This document shows, piece after piece, positions 40,855 through 47,092 of a DNA stretch of 47,092 nt; within the stretch, counting starts at the first letter, position 1, and every line of letters begins with the position of its first letter. The translations under genes were made by a program, and so were the position numbers. Below the pieces are notes generated by a model. That model made no database searches. It was not told the origin of the DNA and worked only from the letters and a program-made list of their open reading frames with translations. Source of the stretch: Kitasatospora sp. DSM 101779 (GTDB taxonomy: Bacteria; Actinomycetota; Actinomycetes; Streptomycetales; Streptomycetaceae); NCBI RefSeq assembly GCF_025655475.1, contig NZ_JAHTIK010000001.1, forward strand, positions 7,554,590 to 7,601,681. The letters are read 5' to 3'.

Positions 40855-41331
40855 ATGACATCTGTGACAAGGGCGCTGGTGTACGGTGCCGCGGCGGGTG
40901 CCGCCGGCACGACGGCGCTCAACATCGTCGGCTACGCGGACATGGCGGTGCGGGGCAGGCCTGCCAGTTCCACCCCTGAGGTCACGCTGCGCGCGTTGGC
41001 CGACAAGCTGCATGTGCGCATCCCCGGTGAGGGCCAGGTCCAGGAGAACCGAGTGGCCGGCCTGGCGCCGCTGACGGGCTTCGCCGCCGGGCTCGGCATC
41101 GGTGCCGTCCTCGGACTGGCACGCTCGGCGGGCTGGCGCCCCGGCGTGGCCGTGCAGTGCGCCGTCACCACGGTAGGCGTCCTGATCGGCACCAACGGGC
41201 CGATGACGGTACTCGGCGTCACCGACCCGAGGACGTGGTCCGTGACCGACTGGATCTCCGACATCGTGCCGCACTTCGCCTACGCGGTGGTGACGGTCGG
41301 CGTTCTCGACCGGATGGATCCGGCAGCGTGA
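40855..41331 (+). CDS. Small polytopic membrane protein, conserved hypothetical
   Basis: ATG 40855 follows GGAGGAAGG. The 158 residues contain hydrophobic segments ALVYGAAAGAAGTTALNIVG (about 7-26), LTGFAAGLGIGAVLGLA, AVQCAVTTVGVLIGTNGPMT and HFAYAVVTVGVLDRM, so three or four membrane passes. A polar loop with ALADKLHVRIPGEGQVQENR separates the first two. The pattern resembles small actinobacterial membrane proteins of unknown function. It may be co-transcribed with the following genes. Confidence 0.72.
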   Translation: MTSVTRALVYGAAAGAAGTTALNIVGYADMAVRGRPASSTPEVTLRALADKLHVRIPGEGQVQENRVAGLAPLTGFAAGLGIGAVLGLARSAGWRPGVAVQCAVTTVGVLIGTNGPMTVLGVTDPRTWSVTDWISDIVPHFAYAVVTVGVLDRMDPAA

Positions 41332-41356
41332 GACCTCCGGGCCCGGTCGGCGGCCG

Positions 41357-41373
41357 GGTGCCACTGCGGCACC
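41357..41373. terminator. Small hairpin between the membrane protein and the next gene
   Basis: GGTGCC-ACTGC-GGCACC has perfect 6-bp arms with a 5-nt loop, 26 bp after the stop codon. Confidence 0.35.
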
Positions 41374-41487
41374 TGGGCGGCGGCCGGTGGTCCGTCCCCC
41401 TCGGCGACGCGCGGTGCATCACGTCGCGGGATCTCGACGCTGCCCGAGCCCGATCGCCACGAATACGGCCACCGAAAGGCTCGTCCC

Positions 41488-42246
41488 ATGAGTGCCGAAC
41501 TCCTCGACCTGGCGATCTCCACCGCCGGCGGCAAAGAACTCTGGGAGACCGTGCGGGGTTTGAAGGTCGACATCTCCATCGACGGACCGGTGTGGGGGAT
41601 GAAGGGCTGGCCGCAGGGGACGACGTTCCACCAGATCGTCACGCTCGACACGGTCAGGGAGCACATCCTGTTCACCCCGTTCACCCGCCCCGACCGGCAG
41701 ATGGTCTTCGACGCCGCCTCCGACAGTGTCGTCGTGCAGACGCTCGACGGCGAACCGGTCCAGACTCTCGCTCCTGCCCGCGCCGCCTTCAAGGGAATGC
41801 TGCGCAACACCGCCTGGGACGCCGCCCATCTGGGCTACTTCCTGGGCTACGCGTGCTGGAACTACTTCACCACGCCGTTCCTCTTCACGTATCCGGGCGT
41901 GCAGGTCCGCGAGATCGAGCCGTGGTCGGAGGCCGGGCAGACCTGGCGACGCCTCCAGGTGCGCTTCCCGCCCGAGATCGCCACGCACAGCCCCAACGCG
42001 GTGTTCTACTTCGACGCCTTCGGCATGCAACGCCGAATGGACTACGTCGCGGAGGTCAACAACAGCTTCCTCGTCGGCCACTACACCGGCCACCACCGGC
42101 GCTTCGACGGGTTGCTCGTGCCGACGCGCCGACGCATGTTCCGCCGCAACCCCGACAACAGCGTCAACCTCAACTACCCCTCCATCACGGTCGACGTCCA
42201 CGGCGTGGAGCTCCTCGGCGCCGACGACGAACAGGTAGGGCCATGA
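41488..42246 (+). CDS. Conserved hypothetical protein, LolA-like beta pattern
   Basis: This is a 252-residue soluble protein without signal peptide. It begins LLDLAISTAGGKELWETVRG and alternates beta strands typical of a beta-rich half-barrel: LKVDISIDGPVWGMKGWPQG, HQIVTLDTVREHILFTPF, VVVQTLDGEPVQ. Then come LGYFLGYACWNYFTTPFLFT, TWRRLQVRFPPEIATHSPNA, VFYFDAFGMQRRMDYVAEVN and LLVPTRRRMFRRNPD. I know this pattern only from proteins of unknown function; a LolA-like lipid-binding fold is a guess. It is translationally coupled (ATGA) to a DUF302-like gene. Confidence 0.72.
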   Translation: MSAELLDLAISTAGGKELWETVRGLKVDISIDGPVWGMKGWPQGTTFHQIVTLDTVREHILFTPFTRPDRQMVFDAASDSVVVQTLDGEPVQTLAPARAAFKGMLRNTAWDAAHLGYFLGYACWNYFTTPFLFTYPGVQVREIEPWSEAGQTWRRLQVRFPPEIATHSPNAVFYFDAFGMQRRMDYVAEVNNSFLVGHYTGHHRRFDGLLVPTRRRMFRRNPDNSVNLNYPSITVDVHGVELLGADDEQVGP

Positions 42247-42749
42247 CCACGAACAACGCGCTCGTCGACCACCCCGCCCGGCGGCTCGTCGTGACGCTCC
42301 CGCGTCCCTACGACGCCGCGTGCGAGCACTTCGAGACCCTCGTGCCCGAGGTCGACCTCCACCGCTTCTACCAGATGGCCTCCTGGAAGGCCACGTTGGA
42401 GCTCGCCGAGATCAACGCCCCGTACGGGTTCATGCGCTACTACCGCAGCGACATCACCGCCCTGATGGCCGGCTCGGCGTCCCTCTGGAAGGCCTCGCAG
42501 TACTTCGTGGGCAACCACACCATCGCCGAACGGGTGTTCCGCCAGGACGCGTCGGCCATGCTGCACGCACCCCTGCCGGCCCTGATCTACGCGGATCCCG
42601 ACGGCGACACGAAGTTCGTTGTCGACCAGCCCAGCCTGCTGCTCGCCGGCTACGGCAACCCGGAGATCGCCGAGGTCGGCGGCGAGCTCGACGCCCTCCT
42701 CGCCGAGCTGATCCGGCTCCTCGGCGGCGAGGCACCTCCCGACCTGTGA
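42243..42749 (+). CDS. DUF302-like protein
   Basis: This 168-residue protein is coupled to the preceding gene. It contains VVTLPRPYDAACEHFETLVP, a middle FMRYYRSDITALMAGSASLW and KASQYFVGNHTIAERVFRQD. The DUF302-like end is LHAPLPALIYADPDGDTKFV, QPSLLLAGYGNPEIAEVGGE and LDALLAELIRLLG. DUF302 proteins have a TBP-like fold with unknown ligand. Co-expression with a beta-rich protein suggests a joint hydrophobic-ligand or stress role, which is inference only. Confidence 0.75.
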   Translation: MTTNNALVDHPARRLVVTLPRPYDAACEHFETLVPEVDLHRFYQMASWKATLELAEINAPYGFMRYYRSDITALMAGSASLWKASQYFVGNHTIAERVFRQDASAMLHAPLPALIYADPDGDTKFVVDQPSLLLAGYGNPEIAEVGGELDALLAELIRLLGGEAPPDL

Positions 42750-43041
42750 AGCGCGGCGGCACAGCCTGCCACCGCCAGCCCCTCCCGCCTGCGCCGTTGC
42801 AGCACCACCGCCCGCCCTTGCCGTCACCCCTGGTCGGCCGTGCACGACCCGCAGGCGGGCGCTCTCACGGCACCCGCGCCGGTCGGCGCGGGAATGGACT
42901 GCCCTGCCGTCGCCCCCGCGTGATATGTACTCCGTTCGAGTGATCGTCGTACACGGCCCACTCACCTGTGCAGAAGCACCTGTGGACACGAACGTGTGCC
43001 GCGGCCGGACTCCGGCCGGCGGCACGGAGGGGGCTGCCGCC

Positions 43042-44022
43042 ATGTCGATTCTCGGACGGCTGCTGGGACGCCGGTCCGGCGGCGGGGGAGCCGGGCCCGC
43101 GGTCGACCCGGCCTACGGTGACGAGGGCCTCCGCGGCCTGCATGCCCGGGCCGCCGCCGGCGACTGGCCGGCGGTGCGCGCCGGCCTCGACGCCGTCGAG
43201 GACGAGGCGGACCGGACGTGGCTGATCGCGCAGCTCGCCGAGACCGCCGGCAGCGAGACCTGGCTGGCCGCGGCGGTCGCCGCCGAGCCGGACGACGCCC
43301 TGCCGCTGCTGCTCGCCGGCGCCCGCCAGGTCTCCTGGGCCTGGGAGGCGCGCACCGGGGCCCGCGCCCAGCACGTCAGCCGCGAGCAGTGGCAGGTCTT
43401 CGGCGAGCGGCTGGAGAAGGCCGAGGAGCAGCTGTACGCCGTCGCCGAGCGCGAGCCGGGCTGGCTCGCCCCCTGGTACTTCCTGCAGATCAGCGCCCGC
43501 GGCGCCTCCCTCGGCCCGGACGTCGCCCGGTACCGCTTCGAGGCCGCGCTGCGCCGCCGCCCCGACCACCTCGGCTCGCACCGGCAACGGCTGCAGCAGC
43601 TCTGCCGCAAGTGGGGCGGCTCGCACGAGGAGATGCACGACTTCGCCCGGACGGCGATGCTCGCCGCGCCGGAGGGCAGCCCGCTCGGCGAACTCGTCGC
43701 GCTCGCCCACGTCGAGCACTGGCTCGACCTGGACAGCGGCGACGACCGCGCGTACATCACCCGGCAGGCCGTCAGGGACCAGCTGCACGAGGCCGCCGAG
43801 CGCTCCGTGCTGCACCAGGCGCACGTCCGCGGGCGCGGCTGGCGCAGTGCGTACAACACCTTCGCGATGGCGTTCTCACTGGCGGGGCAGCCGGCCGCGG
43901 CGAACCTGCTGTTCCGCGAGATCGGCGACACGGTGACGGAGTTCCCCTGGGCCTACCTCAACGCCGACCCCGTCGAGGCCTTCCGCACCTGCCGCACCGC
44001 CGCCGCCCGCGCCGGCGGCTGA
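43042..44022 (+). CDS. Helical-repeat (TPR-like) protein, first gene of the HSP90 cluster
   Basis: ATG 43042 after GGAGGGGG gives 326 residues, basic at the start (MSILGRLLGRRSGGGG) and then almost entirely helical: LRGLHARAAAGDWPAVRAGL, WLIAQLAETAGSETWLAAAV, ALPLLLAGARQVSWAWEART, EQLYAVAEREPGWLAPWYFL, FEAALRRRPDHLGSHRQRLQ, FSLAGQPAAANLLFREIGDT. The repeat spacing of roughly 34-40 residues suits a TPR superhelix, a peptide-binding scaffold. It is 77 bp upstream of the HSP90-like gene on the same strand and is probably co-expressed. Confidence 0.8.
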   Translation: MSILGRLLGRRSGGGGAGPAVDPAYGDEGLRGLHARAAAGDWPAVRAGLDAVEDEADRTWLIAQLAETAGSETWLAAAVAAEPDDALPLLLAGARQVSWAWEARTGARAQHVSREQWQVFGERLEKAEEQLYAVAEREPGWLAPWYFLQISARGASLGPDVARYRFEAALRRRPDHLGSHRQRLQQLCRKWGGSHEEMHDFARTAMLAAPEGSPLGELVALAHVEHWLDLDSGDDRAYITRQAVRDQLHEAAERSVLHQAHVRGRGWRSAYNTFAMAFSLAGQPAAANLLFREIGDTVTEFPWAYLNADPVEAFRTCRTAAARAGG

Positions 44023-44099
44023 CACCCGCCCCGGTCACCCGCCGCGGTCACCCGCCCCTCACCGCCCCACCGTCGCCGAACCGAAAGAGCCCCGACCCG

Positions 44100-46010
44100 G
44101 TGTCAACCGACAGCACCTCCCGCGACCCGAAGACCGCAGTCCCCGGCACGGGCGACCCCGGTGCCGCCGCGCCGACCGCGCACACCTTCCAGGTCGACCT
44201 GCGCGGCCTGGTGGACCTGCTCTCCCACCATCTGTACTCCAGCCCCCGCGTCTACCTGCGCGAGCTGCTGCAGAACGCGGTCGACGCCATCTCCGCCCGC
44301 CGGGCCGAGGACCCGGACGCGCCCGCCCGGATCACCGTGCGGGCCGACGGCGACCTGACCGTCACCGACACCGGCATCGGCCTCACCGAGGCCGACGTGC
44401 ACACCTTCCTCGCCACCATCGGCCGCAGCTCCAAGCGCACCGCCGAGGGCGGCCTCGACAACTCCGGCCTGGCGGCGGCCCGCAGCGACTTCATCGGCCA
44501 GTTCGGCATCGGTCTGCTCGCCTGCTTCGTGGTCGCTGACGAGATCACCGTCGTCACCCGCTCCGCCAGGACCCCGGACGCCCCGGTCGTCGAGTGGCGC
44601 GGCCACTCCGACGGCCGCTACACCATCACCACCCTGCCGGCGGAGGCGAAGCCCGAACCCGGCACCACCGTGCACCTCACCCCGCGCCCCGACGCCGCCC
44701 AGTGGACCCGCCACGACCAGGTCGTCGAACTCGCCCGCCACTACGGCGGCCTGCTGCGCCACGAGGTCACCGTCACCGACGGCCGCGGCACCGCGACCCG
44801 GATCGACGCGCCCGCCCCCTGGGACGTCCGGCACGGCTCCCCGCTCGCCCGCCGCGAGGCCCTCACCGCCTACTGCCGCGACATCTTCGACTTCACCCCG
44901 CTCGACACCATCGAGCTCGACCTGCCGCTGGTCGGCCTGCGCGGCGCCGCCTACGTGCTGCCCGACGCCGCCCCGCCCTCGCGCCGGGCCGGCCACCGCG
45001 TCCACCTCAAGGGCATGCTGGTCTCCGACCAGGCCGACGACCTGCTGCCGGACTGGGCGTTCTTCGTCCGCTGCGTCGTCGACGCGGACGGCCTGCGTCC
45101 GACCGCCTCCCGCGAGGGCCTGTACGCCGACGAGACGCTCGCCGCCGTCCGCGAGGCCTGCGGCGCCCGGATCCGCGACTGGCTCACCGGCCTGTCCGCC
45201 AGCGACCCGGCCCTGCTGCACCGGTTCATCGGCGTCCACCACCTCGCCGTCAAGGCGCTCGCCCGCTACGACGACGAGCTGCTGCGGATGCTGCTGCCCT
45301 GGCTGCCCTTCGAGACCACCGACGGCAACGTCACCCTCGACGAGTTCGCCCGCGCCCACCCGGTGATCCTGGTCGCCCGCACCGTCGAGGAGTTCCGCCA
45401 GGTCGCGCCGATCGCCGGCGCCGCCGGCCTCGGCGTCGTCAACGGCGGCTACACCTACGACAGCGACCTCGTCCACCGGCTGCCCGAGATCCGGCCCGGC
45501 ACCTCCGTCGCCGACCTGGACCCGGGCACCGTCACCGCCCACCTCGACACCGTCGACCCGACCGCCGAACTCGCCGCCGCCGCCTTCCTCGCCACCGCCC
45601 GCGAGGTCGTCGGCCGGTTCGACTGCGACGTCGCACTGCGCAGCTTCCACCCCGCCAGCGCCCCGGCGCTGCTGCTCGACAACCGTGAGGCCCGGCACGA
45701 ACGCACCCGGGCCCGCCTCGCCGACGAGGCCGACGGGCTGTGGGCCGACATCCTCGGCTCGCTGCGCGCCGAGGTGCCCCGCGCGCAGCTCGTCCTCAAC
45801 CACCTCAACCCGCTGGTGCGCCGCGCCGCCACCATCACGGGCAAGGAGCTCGCGGTGATCGCCGCCGAGGCCCTCTACGGGCAGGCCGTACTGCTCACCC
45901 GCCGCCCGCTGACCGCGGGCGAGAGCGCCCTGCTCAACCGGTCGTTCCTCGGCCTGCTCGACCACGCCATGCTCGGCCGCGAGGCTGCCGACCCGCAGAA
46001 GGAGTCCTGA
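44100..46010 (+). CDS. htpG: HSP90 family ATPase (HtpG-like)
   Basis: GTG 44100 (AAAGAG upstream) gives 636 residues. The GHKL ATPase domain is complete: LRELLQNAVDAI with Glu55 and Asn59, DTGIGL (Asp90), and the lid/G2 motif GQFGIGLLACFVVADE (133-148). The middle domain follows with the typical LPLVGLRGAAYVLPDAAPPS, GHRVHLKGMLVSDQADDLLP and SREGLYADE. The C-terminal third (from about 420) diverges strongly from E. coli HtpG and lacks its recognisable dimerisation pattern; it ends in AADPQKES, not a eukaryotic MEEVD tail. An ATP-driven chaperone is predicted. Its stop overlaps the start of the next helical-repeat gene (TGATG). Confidence 0.9.
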   Translation: MSTDSTSRDPKTAVPGTGDPGAAAPTAHTFQVDLRGLVDLLSHHLYSSPRVYLRELLQNAVDAISARRAEDPDAPARITVRADGDLTVTDTGIGLTEADVHTFLATIGRSSKRTAEGGLDNSGLAAARSDFIGQFGIGLLACFVVADEITVVTRSARTPDAPVVEWRGHSDGRYTITTLPAEAKPEPGTTVHLTPRPDAAQWTRHDQVVELARHYGGLLRHEVTVTDGRGTATRIDAPAPWDVRHGSPLARREALTAYCRDIFDFTPLDTIELDLPLVGLRGAAYVLPDAAPPSRRAGHRVHLKGMLVSDQADDLLPDWAFFVRCVVDADGLRPTASREGLYADETLAAVREACGARIRDWLTGLSASDPALLHRFIGVHHLAVKALARYDDELLRMLLPWLPFETTDGNVTLDEFARAHPVILVARTVEEFRQVAPIAGAAGLGVVNGGYTYDSDLVHRLPEIRPGTSVADLDPGTVTAHLDTVDPTAELAAAAFLATAREVVGRFDCDVALRSFHPASAPALLLDNREARHERTRARLADEADGLWADILGSLRAEVPRAQLVLNHLNPLVRRAATITGKELAVIAAEALYGQAVLLTRRPLTAGESALLNRSFLGLLDHAMLGREAADPQKES

Positions 46011-47092
46011 TGACGGACACCCCCGAGGCGCTCACCGAGGCGCTGCGCGCCAACGACGCCCGCCCCCACGGCCGGTCGCGCACCGTCACCGCCGAGGAAC
46101 TCGCCGAGGCCGCCGAGCAGTTCCCCGACCACCGCGAGCTCCAGGTGCTCGCCCTGATGGACCTGATGGAGGCCTACGAGTACGACGGCGAGGCCCGCAA
46201 GGCCCCCGTCGTCTTCGCCCGGATCCTCAAGCTCTGGGACACCCACCCCGACGACTTCAACGAGTGGGCCCGCCAGCAGGTGTTCTGGCGGTTCAAGTGG
46301 GTCGCCTCCGCGCTGCTCTCCACCCCGGACGTGCCGCTGGACGCGATCCGGCGCTGGCACGACGAGATGCGCAGCCGCTACACCGCCGCCGACCACGGCC
46401 TGCAGCCCTACTACGCGCAGCGGTTCCACCTCGCCGCGCACACCGGCGACGGCGCCGACGACGCCTTCGACCTGTGGGCCACCCGGCCGCGCTCGCGGAT
46501 GAGCGACTGCACCGCCTGCGAGATCCGCGCCCGGGCCCGCCACCACGCCGTCCGCGGCGACGACGCCCGCGCCCTCCAGGAGTGGCAGCCCGTGCTGACC
46601 GGCGAGAGCACCTGCTCCGAGGAGCCGTGGACCAGCCACGCCTGGGCCCTGCTGCCGCTGCTGCGCGAGGGCCGGCTCGACGAGGCCCGCTCCAGCCACC
46701 TCGTCGGCTACCGCGGCGCACGCGGCAAGTCCAGCACGGCGAGTCAGATCGGCCTCCACCTGGAGTTCTGCGCGCTCTCCGGCAACGAACCACGCGGCCT
46801 GGAGATCCTCGCCGAGAACCGGGGCCTGTTCGACGGCCACGGCGACCCGCACGCCCGGCTCGGCTTCCTGGTCGGCGTCGAGGTCCTCACCGCCCGGCTC
46901 GCCGCCCTCGGCCACGGCGACCTGCCCGCCGCCGGCCCGGCCGGACAGAGCTGGACGGTCGACGCGCTGCGCGCCCATGTCGCCGCCGAGGCCGAGCAGT
47001 TGGCCACCCGCTTCGACCTCCGCAACGGCACCACCGCCGTCGGCGACCGCCGGCGGGCACGCCTCGCCCGCACCCCGCTCCTCGACCGGCCG
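46010..47092 (+). CDS. TPR-like helical-repeat protein, third gene of the HSP90 cluster (3' end outside window)
   Basis: ATG 46010 shares its A with the HSP90 stop (TGATG), and the frame stays open for 361 codons to the right edge. The product is helical throughout: TPEALTEALRANDARPHGRS, ELAEAAEQFPDHRELQVLAL, RKAPVVFARILKLWDTHPDD, WARQQVFWRFKWVASALLST, FHLAAHTGDGADDAFDLWAT, ARHHAVRGDDARALQEWQPV, LLPLLREGRLDEARSSHLVG, IGLHLEFCALSGNEPRGLEI. TPR-type repeats are likely. A cysteine pair CTACE lies in the middle. Tight coupling to the HSP90 gene suggests a physical partner. No function is known to me. Confidence 0.82.
   Translation, partial: MTDTPEALTEALRANDARPHGRSRTVTAEELAEAAEQFPDHRELQVLALMDLMEAYEYDGEARKAPVVFARILKLWDTHPDDFNEWARQQVFWRFKWVASALLSTPDVPLDAIRRWHDEMRSRYTAADHGLQPYYAQRFHLAAHTGDGADDAFDLWATRPRSRMSDCTACEIRARARHHAVRGDDARALQEWQPVLTGESTCSEEPWTSHAWALLPLLREGRLDEARSSHLVGYRGARGKSSTASQIGLHLEFCALSGNEPRGLEILAENRGLFDGHGDPHARLGFLVGVEVLTARLAALGHGDLPAAGPAGQSWTVDALRAHVAAEAEQLATRFDLRNGTTAVGDRRRARLARTPLLDRP

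Noticed and set aside
42926..42953. TGTAC...GTACA inverted repeat upstream of the HSP90 cluster as a heat-shock operator
   Set aside because: Five-base arms 18 bp apart match neither CIRCE nor the HspR consensus; probably chance.
43218..44099. N-terminal extension of the HSP90 frame by about 290 codons
   Set aside because: Arg/Ala/Pro-rich nonsense overlapping the TPR-like gene; the GTG at 44100 fits the family start.
1..47092. tRNA, rRNA, insertion sequences, attachment sites
   Set aside because: I looked for cloverleaf-like repeats, transposase motifs and terminal inverted repeats and saw none I could support. A covariance-model and IS database search would be decisive.

Overview
The window is about 47 kb of very GC-rich DNA with strongly G/C-biased third codon positions, many GTG starts, GGAG-type ribosome binding sites, lipoproteins, two-component, STAS/anti-sigma and MmyB-type regulators. 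This points to a Streptomyces or Kitasatospora-like actinomycete. The mix of regulator/enzyme pairs, secreted hydrolases and many decayed genes fits a chromosome arm (accessory) region. I saw no rRNA, tRNA, CRISPR array, insertion sequence or prophage.

Layout. 1-3.5 kb: a secreted alpha/beta hydrolase cut by the left edge, a TetR/hydrolase operon and a DUF6000-like gene. 3.5-4.2 kb: a wrecked aminoglycoside phosphotransferase-like gene and a coding remnant. 4.2-6.4 kb: a divergent ROK sugar kinase/LacI regulator pair with a perfect operator inside the kinase promoter. 6.6-14 kb: small enzymes (two GNAT acetyltransferases, HIT protein, SDR with its divergent MmyB-like regulator, LOG-type protein, DedA protein) plus a truncated ArsB-like transporter and a frameshifted HhH protein. 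14.5-24 kb: secreted proteins (S53 sedolisin protease, ABC-type substrate-binding lipoprotein, CapA-like lipoprotein, M1 aminopeptidase) interspersed with broken genes (NCS1 permease and amidohydrolase fragments, serpin fragment, SMI1/KNR4 tail). 24-28 kb: small proteins, a STAS/anti-sigma-kinase pair whose neighbouring PP2C phosphatase is broken, and a reductase tail. 28-31.3 kb: a PepSY protein divergent from an OmpR-type response regulator/histidine kinase operon. 31.3-37 kb: double NUDIX protein, zinc-ribbon protein, M48-like membrane protease, and a DHA2 efflux pump divergent from its TetR repressor with two operators. 37-42.7 kb: small membrane proteins, a HEAT-like protein preceded by an unusual 16-bp repeat array, a second MmyB-like regulator with a perfect operator, and a two-gene unknown/DUF302-like operon. 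43-47 kb: a cluster in which an HSP90 (HtpG-like) ATPase sits between two helical-repeat proteins; the last gene runs off the right edge.

Two themes stand out. First, around ten genes between 3.5 and 28 kb are frameshifted, truncated or fused to foreign tails, including the phosphatase of an otherwise intact partner-switching module. Second, the HSP90/helical-repeat cluster at the right edge is the best candidate for a poorly described system. All functional calls rest on motif recognition by eye, without database searches.
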